DNA of 64,000 bases, from assembly GCF_032918005.1 (NCBI RefSeq), contig NZ_CP136628.1, positions 4,635,501 to 4,699,500 on the forward strand, in the 5' to 3' direction. Source of the stretch: Bradyrhizobium sp. NDS-1 (GTDB lineage Bacteria; Pseudomonadota; Alphaproteobacteria; Rhizobiales; Xanthobacteraceae). The position numbers and the translations under genes were made by a program. Positions 50,353-59,444 of this stretch are shown piece by piece (the stretch's first letter is position 1; each line of letters starts with the position of its first letter). The notes beneath the pieces are model-generated. The model saw only the letters and a program-made list of their open reading frames with translations, searched no databases and was not told where the DNA came from.

Positions 50353-51945
50353 TCAGGCTCCCAAGAGCTCCCGCAGCTGCCGCTTCAGTACCTTGCCGTT
50401 GGCATTGCGCGGCAGCGGGTCCGCCGTGATCGCCACGGTCTCGGGAACCTTGTAGTCGGACAGGCGCTCCGCACACCAGGCACGCAGCGCCTCACCGGCG
50501 ACGGGCTCCCGCGTCACCACCACGGCGTGAACGCGCTCGCCCAGCACGGGGCAAGCCCTGGCGATGATCGCACTCTCGACCACCGCGGGATGGCCGGCCA
50601 GCACGGATTCGACCTCGGCCGAATAGATCTTCAGGCCGCCGCGATTGATCATGTCCTTCTGCCGGTCGAACACGCGGACGAACCCTTCCGCATCGACCGA
50701 ACCGAGATCGCCCGAGTGCCAGAATCCGCCGGTGAAGCTCTCGGCGGTCGCCTTCGGATTGTTCCAATAGCCCTTGATGACGGAGGCGCTCCGGATCCAG
50801 AGCTCGCCGATCTCGCCATGGGGCAGCTCGCGCCCGTCCGGATCCATCGCCACGATGCGCGTGCCGGGACACGGCAGGCCGACGCTGTCGATGTGGCTCT
50901 CGGTCAGTTCGCCCGGCATGATCGTCGAAGGTGACGTCGTCTCGGTCGCGCCGTAGCAGTTCATCAGCTTCAGGCCGGGGATCTTCGCCTTGAGCTTTTC
51001 GATGGTCGCGACCGGCATCGGCGCGCCGCCGAACCCGCCGATGCGCCAGCTCGACAGATCGTAGCTGTCGAAGTCAGGCTGAAGCAGACAGAGATTGTAC
51101 ATCGCCGGCACCATCACCGTGTAGGTGACACGCTCGCGCGCGGCGAGCTTGAGGTAATCGGCGGCCCTGAACTCGGGCATGATGATCAGCGCACCACTGC
51201 AGCGGACCATGGTCGTGATGTTGGCGACGATTCCGGTGACATGACCGAGCGGCACGGCAGCGATCGAGCGGTCCGCTTCCGTCAATTGCAGGCAGGACAC
51301 GAACACCATCGAGGAATGGATGATGTTGCAATGGGCCAGCATCGCGCCCTTCGGCTTGCCTGTCGTGCCCGAGGTGTAGAGGATCATCGCGGTATCCTCC
51401 TCGCTCGTTTCGACCGGTGCCGATGCCGGATCGTTATCGCAGAGCGCAGCGAAGCGCGAGCGAGCCGGATCGTCGTCGATGGCGAGGCGGTGGACCAGGT
51501 CGGGCACGTCCTGCGCGTCGGGCAGCCGCTCTGCGAGCCCTGCTTCGTGGATCAGGATCTTCGCGCCGCAATCGGCGAGGACATAGGCGATCTCCGGCTT
51601 CTGCTGGCGCGTGCTGAGCAGCACGGTGACCAGCCCCTCATGCGCGGCGGCGAAGAGCAGCAGCGGAAATTCGATGCGGTTGCCGAGCAGGATCGCGACG
51701 CGGTCGCCGCGCCGCAATCCCAGCTTGCGAAAACCCGCCGCGATCCGCGTCGCCTGCTCGACGGCCTGCCGCCAGCTCAGCCGGACATTGCCTGCGATCA
51801 GCGCCTCGCCATCGGCGTTGCGGGCGCGGGCGTCCGCGATCATCGCCCACAGGTTTGCCGGCCGGTCGCAAAAGGCCGACACCACTCGATCGCCAAAGCG
51901 CGTCTCGCGCCGCATCGGCGGGATCTCAGATTGCGACCAGTCCAT
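50353..51945 (-). CDS. AMP-forming acyl-CoA synthetase
   Basis: A 530-residue ANL-superfamily ligase. Signature A4 MILYTSGTTGKPKGAML is at about residues 185-201, the A5 motif is NCYGATETT and the A7 motif is HSGDLGSVDAEGFVRV. The C-terminal catalytic Lys is in PRNANGKVLKRQL. The substrate is a fatty or other carboxylic acid, not identifiable. ATG 51945 has GAGG upstream; an ATG 30 bp earlier is possible. Its roughly 165-bp downstream gap holds only a hairpin (50321-50341). Confidence 0.92.
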   Translation of the reverse strand: MDWSQSEIPPMRRETRFGDRVVSAFCDRPANLWAMIADARARNADGEALIAGNVRLSWRQAVEQATRIAAGFRKLGLRRGDRVAILLGNRIEFPLLLFAAAHEGLVTVLLSTRQQKPEIAYVLADCGAKILIHEAGLAERLPDAQDVPDLVHRLAIDDDPARSRFAALCDNDPASAPVETSEEDTAMILYTSGTTGKPKGAMLAHCNIIHSSMVFVSCLQLTEADRSIAAVPLGHVTGIVANITTMVRCSGALIIMPEFRAADYLKLAARERVTYTVMVPAMYNLCLLQPDFDSYDLSSWRIGGFGGAPMPVATIEKLKAKIPGLKLMNCYGATETTSPSTIMPGELTESHIDSVGLPCPGTRIVAMDPDGRELPHGEIGELWIRSASVIKGYWNNPKATAESFTGGFWHSGDLGSVDAEGFVRVFDRQKDMINRGGLKIYSAEVESVLAGHPAVVESAIIARACPVLGERVHAVVVTREPVAGEALRAWCAERLSDYKVPETVAITADPLPRNANGKVLKRQLRELLGA

Positions 51946-52017
51946 CGGAACGTCCTCGGCTTGTCGTTTTGTCAACTTCCGCGCACTTATGTCCGGATCG
52001 CGTCTTGCGCTGACCGG

Positions 52018-52602
52018 CTAGACGCCGATGACGGGCACGCCGATCACGACCGGATGGAACGCGAAGGCCAGTGCGAGATAGGCGACGAGACCGACTGCGA
52101 CGGCGATCAGATCGTTGCTGACGCCGCCGACCGGTATAGGCGGGCCGCCGGCGTCGGTGCGATGCTTCAGCGAGATGCGATCATATACCGCCCAGCCCAG
52201 GAACGAGCCGAACAGGATGATGGAGCCGAGGTCGCCATTGGCGAGCAGATGCGCCGCCGCCCACAGCTTGATGCCGGCCAGCATCGGATGCTTCAGCGTC
52301 GCATAGATGCGGCCGCGCAAATAAGAGGCGACCACCAGGATCACGGCAGGCAGCATCAGCGCGAGCGCGATGTGCTTCATCGCCTTCGGCGGGTACCAGA
52401 CATCGATCCAGCCGGAGCTGCGATAGTGAGCGAAGCCCCAGATGATCAGCGCGAGCCCCGCCAGCGAGATCAGGCTGTAGAGGATCTTGTAGGTCCCCTC
52501 GCCCAGCCTCGCGATTGCCCGCGCGCGCGCCTCACGTTTCGTCGTGAAAGTATGGGCCGCGAAGAACAGCACCAACCCCAGGACCATCACCAGCAGACCC
52601 AT
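52018..52602 (-). CDS. NnrU-family membrane protein
   Basis: A 194-residue protein with five or six hydrophobic helices, starting GLLVMVLGLVLFFAAHTF. The conserved HxLANGD region (LWAAAHLLANGDLGSIILF) is characteristic of NnrU/isoprenylcysteine-methyltransferase-like proteins. NnrU was first linked to nitrogen oxide metabolism; here no denitrification genes are adjacent. ATG 52602 has AAGG upstream. Confidence 0.87.
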   Translation of the reverse strand: MGLLVMVLGLVLFFAAHTFTTKREARARAIARLGEGTYKILYSLISLAGLALIIWGFAHYRSSGWIDVWYPPKAMKHIALALMLPAVILVVASYLRGRIYATLKHPMLAGIKLWAAAHLLANGDLGSIILFGSFLGWAVYDRISLKHRTDAGGPPIPVGGVSNDLIAVAVGLVAYLALAFAFHPVVIGVPVIGV

Positions 52603-52720
52603 GGCATCCTTCCCCCAAGCAGCCCCCAGCAATGGCTATCATCGATTGGCCGATGGTCGCAACTCTCCCCCTCATGGTGAGGAGCGCGCCCTTGCGCACG
52701 GGCTGCAGCAATCCTCGCGG

Positions 52721-53317
52721 CTACTTGCCGAGCTCGCGATTATCGACATACCGGATCGCAATCGGTCGGCCGGCCAGCGCCCCACCGAGGCCGGCCGTGA
52801 ATTTCAGCGGCAGGCATGCATTCAGCGACGCGTTGATCGCTTTGAGATAGGTGGTTCGGGTTTCTACCGGAACGCCAGGGGTCACGAAGGTCAGGCGCGG
52901 CGGGCCGATCAGGCCACCCGCCTTGTTGAAGCTGAAGCGCACCGACATCTGCGTGCCCGCGCGCGCATTGTCCGATGGCGGCGACCAGCAGCTGCGCAAC
53001 TCGGCGAAGAGATCGCCGATCGTATCCAGATCGTGATCGGGCTTCTGGTATTTGGCGCGATCAGACTCTGATGGAATGCTCTGGATGGTGAGCTGGAGGT
53101 TCTGGCCGTAGGGATAATCGATCTCTGGAATGCAGGGACCGGGCTCGAGCGGGCTGCAATAGGACGGCGTGCAGGGCCGGCCGTCGAGCACGCTGCACGG
53201 CTCGTGCGCAAACGGGATCGGATTGATCTGCCGGGGCCGCGCATCGGCGGCGGCTGATGCCGCCAGCAGCAGGAGAATCAGGATGCCGCGCCACATGTGA
53301 CGAGACCGCATTGGCAT
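52721..53317 (-). CDS. secreted protein with TonB/TolA C-terminal-like domain
   Basis: About 198 residues with a signal peptide (WRGILILLLLAASAAADA). An early segment contains six cysteines (EPCSVLDGRPCTPSYCSPLEP, then PCIPEID and later RSCWSPP and NACLPLKF). The final part, CWSPP ... VRFSFNKAGGLIGPPRLTFV ... ALNACLPLKF in outline, resembles the C-terminal fold of TolA/TonB. The start is ambiguous (53317, 53311 or 53296). The function is unknown. Confidence 0.7.
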   Translation of the reverse strand: MPMRSRHMWRGILILLLLAASAAADARPRQINPIPFAHEPCSVLDGRPCTPSYCSPLEPGPCIPEIDYPYGQNLQLTIQSIPSESDRAKYQKPDHDLDTIGDLFAELRSCWSPPSDNARAGTQMSVRFSFNKAGGLIGPPRLTFVTPGVPVETRTTYLKAINASLNACLPLKFTAGLGGALAGRPIAIRYVDNRELGK

Positions 53318-53450
53318 TTGCACCACAGGTGGCGACGCTTGTGAACGGATCAAGTGGGACGACCGGCTTGCACCGGAACGTGAGAAAGCAACCCCGCGCA
53401 AAGTAGATGGTCCGCAGCCGAACACGCTCGGTCGGGAGCGCAAACTCGCA

Positions 53451-54428
53451 TCACTCGACGACTTGGTCCGCTTGTGCCACCAGCGTAGGCGGTACACTCA
53501 GGCCCAGCGCATTGGCTGTCTTGAGATTGATTAGGAATTGGAATTCATTCGGCTGCTGGACTGGCAAATCCGCAGGACGCGCTCCTCTCAACACGCGGTC
53601 GACATAGTCCGCCGAGCGACCGACGAGGTGCGAAATCGAGACCCCGTACGACATCAGCCCGCCATCCGTGACGAAGAAAGGGAACGGATACATCGCCGGC
53701 AGGCGGTGGGCGGCCGCGAGATCGAGAATCAATCGCCGGTGAACGATTGGAAACGCGTCGGGAAAGATCAGCAGGCCCCCGTATGGCTGCTCTGCAAAGC
53801 GGGAGATCGCCCGGTCGAGCTCGGCGGCGTTGTGCGCCGGCGCGGGAACAAGCTGGAGCTGGACCGCCGGAATGACCGCCTCCACGGAGGGCATCAGGAT
53901 CATGGGAGCTGTTCGCGGATTGAAGACCGCGGCGACCCTTTGCACCTGTGGCGCCGCCTGCTTGAGTAATTGCAACCACTTGCCGGCCATTTCGGGCTCG
54001 AAAGTCGTGAAACCCGTAATATTTCCACCAGGCTTGCTCAGACTTTGAACGAAACCGGCACCCACTGGATCGGCGACAACCGCGAAGACGATCGGCAAAG
54101 TTGGCGCGCGTCGCCTCAAGGCTTCCACGGACGGAGTGCTGATTGCAACAAGCACGTCCGGCCGCATATCCACTAGCTCAGCCGCTTGGGCATCCGCCAA
54201 ATTCGGATCGCCGGCCCACCAGCGATATTCGATATGGATGTTGCGTCCCTGCTCCCAACCGAGTTCACCCAGACGCTGCCTCAGTTTCTGGTAGCTGGCC
54301 TGGCTCTCCGCATCCGTGGGCCTGCCCCCCGCCAGCGCACCGATCCGCCGCACACTACCTTGCGCGGATGCGCCAAACGGGTAGGTTGCCGCGCCTGCAG
54401 CAAGCGTGATGAATTCGCGCCGCCTCAT
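53451..54428 (-). CDS. ABC_sub_bind-type solute-binding protein
   Basis: A 325-residue protein with a Tat-like signal (RRREFITLAAGAATYPFGAS) followed by a two-lobed domain: WEQGRNIHIEYRWWAGD, ELVDMRPDVLVAISTPS, LPIVFAVVADPVGAGFV and GGNITGFTTFEPEMAGKWL. These are hallmarks of the PF04392 ABC substrate-binding family, which is very abundant in Bradyrhizobium. No permease or ATPase gene is adjacent, so it is an orphan; the ligand is unknown. ATG 54428 starts the twin-arginine signal. Confidence 0.88.
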   Translation of the reverse strand: MRRREFITLAAGAATYPFGASAQGSVRRIGALAGGRPTDAESQASYQKLRQRLGELGWEQGRNIHIEYRWWAGDPNLADAQAAELVDMRPDVLVAISTPSVEALRRRAPTLPIVFAVVADPVGAGFVQSLSKPGGNITGFTTFEPEMAGKWLQLLKQAAPQVQRVAAVFNPRTAPMILMPSVEAVIPAVQLQLVPAPAHNAAELDRAISRFAEQPYGGLLIFPDAFPIVHRRLILDLAAAHRLPAMYPFPFFVTDGGLMSYGVSISHLVGRSADYVDRVLRGARPADLPVQQPNEFQFLINLKTANALGLSVPPTLVAQADQVVE

Positions 54429-54484
54429 GACCGTCGACCTCGCCATGCGTTGCCGTCCTGCATCAGGAGAACGTCTAAGAAAGA

Positions 54485-56104
54485 CTATCCCTTTTTCTTG
54501 ACGTCCTTGACGTTGGTGAACTCGATGCCCTCGGCGCGCTCCTTGGTGTAGCCGAGATAGAACTCGTTCCGCGCCAGATACACGGGATCGCCGTCGACGT
54601 CGTCGGCGATGCTGGAGGTGTTGGCGGCAATGAAGGTATCGAGTTTCTTGCGGTCGTCCGAGGAGACCCAGCGCGCCAGCTGGAACTCGCTGACCTCGAA
54701 CTCGACCGGCAGCGAATATTCCGCCTCCAGCCTCGCCTTCAGCACGTCGAGCTGCAGCGCGCCGACCACGCCGACCAGCGCCGGTGCACCATCGCGCGGG
54801 CGGAACACCTGCACGACCCCCTCTTCCGACATCTGCTGAAGCGCTTCCTTCAGCTTCTTCGCCTTCATCGCGTCGGTGAGCCGTACGCGGCGGACGATTT
54901 CCGGCGCGAAGCTCGGCACGCCGACGAAATTGAAATCCTCGCCCTCGGTTAACGTGTCGCCGATGCGCAGCGTGCCGTGATTAGGAATGCCGACGACGTC
55001 GCCGGCGAAGGCTTCATCCGCGACGGAGCGATCCTGAGCGAAGAAGAACTGCGGGCTCGACAGCGGCATGCTCTTGCCGGTGCGCACGAGCTTGGCTTTC
55101 ATGCCGCGGCTGAGCTTGCCCGAGCACAGGCGCGCGAAGGCGATGCGATCGCGGTGGTTCGGATCCATATTGGCCTGGATCTTGAAGACGAAGGCGCTCA
55201 TGCGCGGATCGGTAGCCTCGACCTTGCGCTGGTCGCTGTCCTGCGCGCGCGGCTCGGGCGCGAACTTGCCGAGACCCTCCAGGAGGTCGCCGACGCCGAA
55301 ATTGCGCAGCGCGCTGCCGAAATAGACCGGCGTCAGATGCCCCTCGCGAAACGCTTCGAGCTCGAACGGTTTCGACGCTTCGGTGACGAGTTCGAGCTCG
55401 TCCTTCACGGCTGTTACGTCGAGATTGGCGTTGAGCTTGGCGAGTTCCTCGATCTCGATCTGCTGCGCCGCGCCGGTCTTGGCGCCGCCGCCTTCGAGCA
55501 GGCGCACGCCGCCATTGGCGACGTCATAGGTGCCCAGGAAGTCGCGGCCACGACCGACCGGCCAGGTCATCGGCGTGGTGTCGAGCGCCAGCGTCTTCTC
55601 GATCTCGTCGAGCAGCTCGAACACGTCCCGGCTCTCGCGGTCCATCTTGTTGATGAAGGTGATGATCGGGATATCCCGAAGACGACAGACCTCGAACAGC
55701 TTCCGGGTGCGCGCCTCGATGCCCTTGGCGGCGTCGATCACCATCACGGCGGAATCGACCGCCGTCAGCGTGCGGTAGGTATCTTCCGAGAAGTCCTCGT
55801 GGCCCGGCGTGTCCAAGAGGTTGAACACCAGCCCTTCGAACTCGAAGGTCATCACCGAGGTCACGACCGAGATGCCGCGCTCACGCTCGATTTTCATCCA
55901 GTCCGATCGCGTGTTGCGCCGCTCGCCCTTGGCCTTGACCTGGCCGGCGAGATTGATGGCGCCGCCGAACAGCAGCAGCTTTTCGGTCAGCGTGGTCTTG
56001 CCGGCGTCGGGATGGGAGATGATCGCAAAGGTCCGCCGCCGCGCCACTTCAGCGGCAAGCGGGGAACGGGCCGGCGATTCGGCTGAGGTGGCGATGTCGG
56101 ACAT
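54485..56104 (-). CDS. prfC: peptide chain release factor 3
   Basis: A GTPase recycling RF1/RF2 after termination. It is 539 residues long. G1 is SHPDAGKTTLTEKLL (about 31-45), the switch region is RGISVVTSVMTFEF, G3 is DTPGHEDFSEDTYRTL and G4 is NKMDRE. The RNTRSDWMKIERERG segment is specific to RF3 rather than EF-G. It is monocistronic. Confidence 0.97.
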   Translation of the reverse strand: MSDIATSAESPARSPLAAEVARRRTFAIISHPDAGKTTLTEKLLLFGGAINLAGQVKAKGERRNTRSDWMKIERERGISVVTSVMTFEFEGLVFNLLDTPGHEDFSEDTYRTLTAVDSAVMVIDAAKGIEARTRKLFEVCRLRDIPIITFINKMDRESRDVFELLDEIEKTLALDTTPMTWPVGRGRDFLGTYDVANGGVRLLEGGGAKTGAAQQIEIEELAKLNANLDVTAVKDELELVTEASKPFELEAFREGHLTPVYFGSALRNFGVGDLLEGLGKFAPEPRAQDSDQRKVEATDPRMSAFVFKIQANMDPNHRDRIAFARLCSGKLSRGMKAKLVRTGKSMPLSSPQFFFAQDRSVADEAFAGDVVGIPNHGTLRIGDTLTEGEDFNFVGVPSFAPEIVRRVRLTDAMKAKKLKEALQQMSEEGVVQVFRPRDGAPALVGVVGALQLDVLKARLEAEYSLPVEFEVSEFQLARWVSSDDRKKLDTFIAANTSSIADDVDGDPVYLARNEFYLGYTKERAEGIEFTNVKDVKKKG

Positions 56105-56190
56105 GGCGGGAGCGTGTGGCAGGGAAAACGGGCCTGATCAAGCCTCATTTGGTGATTGCGGAGCCCCTCGGCCAGCCCCATATGGCCCTC

Positions 56191-56261
56191 CGGGAGGGAC
56201 GGCCCTCCTGCTCATCAGCCTGTAGCCGCGGGGACGACCCTGCCTTGAACGGAGGGTCGTC
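56191..56261 (+). promoter_or_regulatory. guanidine-II (mini-ykkC) riboswitch
   Basis: Two hairpins with ACGR loops are present. Hairpin 1 is 56191-56210 (arms GGAGGG/CCCTCC, extended by two pairs, loop ACGG). Hairpin 2 is 56228-56243 (arms GCGGGG/CCCTGC, loop ACGA). Two small stem-loops with ACGR tetraloops, 17 nt apart, upstream of a SugE/Gdx gene are the defining features of the guanidine-II class. GACGACCCT (56233-56241) is perfectly complementary to AGGGTCGTC (56253-56261), which covers part of the Shine-Dalgarno and reaches the ATG. Formation of hairpin 2 would therefore free translation. Confidence 0.88.
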
Positions 56262-56576
56262 ATGGCCTGGAGCATCCTGTTCGTTGCCGGTCTTCTCGAG
56301 ATCACCTGGGCGATCGGCCTGAAATATACCGAGGGCTTTACCAGGCTTGTTCCGTCCCTCGTCACGCTCGTGGCCATGGCCGGCAGCGTCATCCTGCTCG
56401 GCTTCGCTCTCAAGTCGCTGCCCGTCGGAACCGCCTATGCGGTCTGGACCGGCATCGGGGCCGTCGGCACCGCGACGCTGGGCATCTTCCTGTTCGGCGA
56501 GCCCGCCACCGCCCTCCGCCTTGCCAGCATTGGGCTGATCGTCGCCGGGATTATCGGGCTGAAGCTCGTTACCTGA
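56262..56576 (+). CDS. sugE: SMR-family guanidinium exporter (SugE/Gdx type)
   Basis: A 104-residue four-helix small multidrug resistance protein. It starts [20 protein letters not shown] with the essential Glu (about 13), and the next segment is [12 protein letters not shown]. The Gdx/SugE group differs from EmrE by this WAIGLK stretch. The upstream guanidine-II riboswitch supports guanidinium as substrate. GGAGGG lies 6 bp before the ATG. Its stop overlaps the end of the convergent pit gene by 8 bp. Confidence 0.93.
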   Translation: MAWSILFVAGLLEITWAIGLKYTEGFTRLVPSLVTLVAMAGSVILLGFALKSLPVGTAYAVWTGIGAVGTATLGIFLFGEPATALRLASIGLIVAGIIGLKLVT

Positions 56577-57576
56577 AGAAGATCTGGACCGCCCACCAGG
56601 TCAGCGCTGCAACGATCGCGGAGGCCGGGATCGTGATCACCCAGGCATAGACGATCGAGCTCGCGACGTTCCAGCGCACCGCCGAAACGCGGCGGGCGGC
56701 GCCGACGCCGACGATGGCGCCGGTGATGGTGTGAGTGGTCGAGACGGGAACGCCGAGGAAGGTAGCCATGAAGAGGGTCACGGCGCCCCCCGTCTCGGCG
56801 CAGAAGCCCTGCATTGGCGTCAATTTGGTGATGCGCAGGCCCATGGTGCGGACGATGCGCCAGCCGCCCATCAGCGTCCCCAGCGCCATCGCCGCCTGGC
56901 AGGACAGCACCACCCAGAACGGCACGGAGAATTCGCTGCCGAGATGGCCCTGCGAATAGAGCAGCACCGCGATGATGCCCATGGTCTTCTGCGCGTCGTT
57001 GCCGCCATGGCCGAGCGAATAGAGCGAGGCGGAGGCGAATTGCAGAATACGGAAGGCGCGATCGACCGCGAATGGCGTCGAGCGCACCGATGCCCAGGAC
57101 ACGATCGCAACCAGCATCATCGCGAGCAAGAAGCCGACCAGCGGCGACAGCACGATCGCAAGCACCGTCTTCGTCAAGCCACTCCACACCGCGGCCGAAA
57201 TCCCGGCCTTAGCCATGCCGCCGCCGACCAGTCCGCCGATCAACGCGTGCGATGACGAAGACGGGATGCCGAGCGCCCAGGTCACGAGGTTCCAGACGAT
57301 GGCGCCGACGAGCGCCGCGAAGATCACCTGAGCATCGACGATCGCGGGATCAATGATTCCGGTGCCGATGGTCTGGGCGACGTGCAGCCCGAACACCATG
57401 AAGGCGATGAAATTGAAGAACGCGGCCCAGAATACCGCGAATTGCGGCCGCAGCACGCGGGTCGAGACGATGGTCGCGATCGAATTGGCGGCGTCATGCA
57501 GGCCGTTCAGGAAGTCGAACAGCAGCGCGACGGCGATCAAGCCGACCAGGATGGGAAGAGCCAACGCAGCATCCAC
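56569..57576 (-). CDS. pit: low-affinity inorganic phosphate transporter
   Basis: A 335-residue PiT-family transporter with about ten helices. The two PD001131-type motifs are present: [23 protein letters not shown] near the N-terminus and [16 protein letters not shown] in the middle. It takes up metal-phosphate with protons. It is preceded by the DUF47 gene on the same strand, a standard partnership. Confidence 0.95.
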   Translation of the reverse strand: MDAALALPILVGLIAVALLFDFLNGLHDAANSIATIVSTRVLRPQFAVFWAAFFNFIAFMVFGLHVAQTIGTGIIDPAIVDAQVIFAALVGAIVWNLVTWALGIPSSSSHALIGGLVGGGMAKAGISAAVWSGLTKTVLAIVLSPLVGFLLAMMLVAIVSWASVRSTPFAVDRAFRILQFASASLYSLGHGGNDAQKTMGIIAVLLYSQGHLGSEFSVPFWVVLSCQAAMALGTLMGGWRIVRTMGLRITKLTPMQGFCAETGGAVTLFMATFLGVPVSTTHTITGAIVGVGAARRVSAVRWNVASSIVYAWVITIPASAIVAALTWWAVQIFFR

Positions 57577-57600
57577 GGCGCGGCCCCTGCCCTAAGCTTT

Positions 57601-57675
57601 GCGCATGATGTCCGCGCAAACGCGTTCAGCGTTTGTCGCGACGGAAAACCGCTGCACACTTTTACCGATCATGTG
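57601..57675. repeat. palindromic repeat between DUF47 gene and pit
   Basis: The ends GCATGATG and CGATCATGTGC are imperfect inverted copies. Inside is AACGCGTTCAGCGTT and the shared core GGAAAACCGCTGCACACTTT. It is related to the element at 48893-48941, with an extra internal segment. It sits in the intercistronic gap of a likely operon. Confidence 0.6.
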
Positions 57676-58320
57676 CTAAACCTGCTCGATGACGATGCTG
57701 TTGATCTCGTTCGCGACGTCGTCGAAGCGATCGGCCACCTTCTCGAGGTGGTCGTAGATCTCGGCGCCGACGATGAAGTCCATCGCGTTGCCATCGCGAT
57801 GCTTGAGAAACAGCTCCTTCAGCCCGATGTCGTGGAGATCATCGACGCGGCCCTCCAGCTTGCCCAGCTCTTCCGTGATGGCGGTCAGCATGGCGACGTT
57901 CGGGCCGATCGATTGCATGAGCGGCAGCGCACGGCCGACCAGATTGGCGCATTCGATCAGGAGTCCGCCGATCTCGCGCATCGGCGGCTCGAAGCTGCGG
58001 ACCTCGAACAGCATCACGGCCTTGGCGGTCTGCTGCATCTGGTCGATGGCGTCGTCCAACGACGTTATCAGGTTCTTGATGTCGCCGCGGTCGAACGGGG
58101 TGATGAAGGTGCGCCGCACCGCCGTCAGCACCTCGCGGGTGATGTTGTCGGCGTCGTTCTCGAACTGGTTGACGCGCTGGCAATAGACCGGCGTCTCCTC
58201 GCCCCCGTTGAGCATGCCCTGGAGCGCGATCGAGCCCTGGATCACCGTCTGGGCATGGCGGTCGAACAGGTCGAAGAACCGTTCTTCCTTGGGCAGGAAA
58301 GCGCGAAACCATCGCATCAT
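57676..58320 (-). CDS. DUF47 family PhoU-like Pit accessory protein
   Basis: A 214-residue helical protein of the Pit accessory/DUF47 family, with the N-terminal FRAFLPKEERFFDLFDRHAQ and LDDAIDQMQQTAKAVMLFEV segments, plus conserved acidic E/D positions for metal binding. It probably regulates Pit, and the gene lies directly upstream of pit on the same strand. Confidence 0.92.
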   Translation of the reverse strand: MMRWFRAFLPKEERFFDLFDRHAQTVIQGSIALQGMLNGGEETPVYCQRVNQFENDADNITREVLTAVRRTFITPFDRGDIKNLITSLDDAIDQMQQTAKAVMLFEVRSFEPPMREIGGLLIECANLVGRALPLMQSIGPNVAMLTAITEELGKLEGRVDDLHDIGLKELFLKHRDGNAMDFIVGAEIYDHLEKVADRFDDVANEINSIVIEQV

Positions 58321-58474
58321 GGGGATAGGCTACCGGTTGGAAATGGCCCGGCCCGAGGGCCGTCATGAAGCTGTCATAAACCATTTCCGATCCGCGCGCG
58401 TGTCATCTCACGCCCGCGGAGCCGGATCATCCACCGCTTTCAAGCAGCAATTAAATCGAAGTCAAATCAGCTAT

Positions 58475-59443
58475 TTAGAGCGATCGCCGGAAGTAATGGG
58501 CGATTTCGCCGATAACGCCGCGGCGGAAGGTGAGCACGCAGATCACGAAGATCGAGCCCTGGATCACCGTCACCCACTGGCCGAAGCCCGCCAGGTACTG
58601 CTGCATCGCGATGATCACGAAGGCCCCGACCACCGGTCCGAAGACGGTCCCGAGGCCACCGACCAGCGTCATCAGCACGACTTCGCCAGACATCGACCAG
58701 TGGACGTCGGTGAGCGATGCGTTTTGCGCCACGAACACCTTCAGCGCACCGGCAAATCCGGCCAGCGTGCCCGACAGGACGAAGGCCAGGAACTTGTACT
58801 GGTCGGTCCGGTAGCCCAGCGAGATCGCGCGCGGCTCGTTCTCGCGGATCGCTTTCAGGACCTCGCCGAACGGCGAGTTGATGATGCGGAAGATCAAGAG
58901 AAAGCCGGCGAGGAAGCCGACCAGCACGACGTAATACAGCACCGTCGGCTTGGAGAGATCGAGCACGCCGAACATGCGCCCCTGCGGGATGCCCTGGATG
59001 CCGTCCTCGCCGTGGGTGAACGGGGCCTGGAGATAGATGAAGTACAGGAGCTGGGACAGCGCCAGCGTGATCATCGAGAAATAGATGCCCTGGCGGCGGA
59101 TCGAGATGTAGCCGGTGATGATCGAGAGCACGAAAGCCGCGGCGATGCCGACGAGGATGCCGAGCTCGGGTGGAAGGGCCCACACTTTCAGTGCATGCGC
59201 GCTGCAATAGCCCGCCGTTCCCAAGAACATCGCGTGGCCGAACGACAGCAATCCGCCATAGCCGACCAACAGGTTGAAGGCGCAGGCGAGCAGCGCGAAG
59301 CACAGCGCCTGCATCACGAAGAACGGGTAGACTCCCGTGAACGGCACAGCCGCCAGCAGGAGCGCCATCACCACGAAAACGATCATCTCGTCCCGCATTG
59401 CACGCGGGGTTGCCGGCAGCGTGTCGTCCGTCAGGGTTGTCAT
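58475..59443 (-). CDS. livM: branched-chain-type ABC permease LivM
   Basis: A 322-residue LivM-type permease with about ten helices, including GYGGLLSFGHAMFLGTAGY and ALRENEPRAISLGY in the form AIRENEPRAISLGYRTDQYK, the family's cytoplasmic loop. It starts one base after the livH stop, so the two are coupled. It is the last gene of a five-gene liv operon. Confidence 0.95.
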   Translation of the reverse strand: MTTLTDDTLPATPRAMRDEMIVFVVMALLLAAVPFTGVYPFFVMQALCFALLACAFNLLVGYGGLLSFGHAMFLGTAGYCSAHALKVWALPPELGILVGIAAAFVLSIITGYISIRRQGIYFSMITLALSQLLYFIYLQAPFTHGEDGIQGIPQGRMFGVLDLSKPTVLYYVVLVGFLAGFLLIFRIINSPFGEVLKAIRENEPRAISLGYRTDQYKFLAFVLSGTLAGFAGALKVFVAQNASLTDVHWSMSGEVVLMTLVGGLGTVFGPVVGAFVIIAMQQYLAGFGQWVTVIQGSIFVICVLTFRRGVIGEIAHYFRRSL

Positions 59444-59444
59444 A

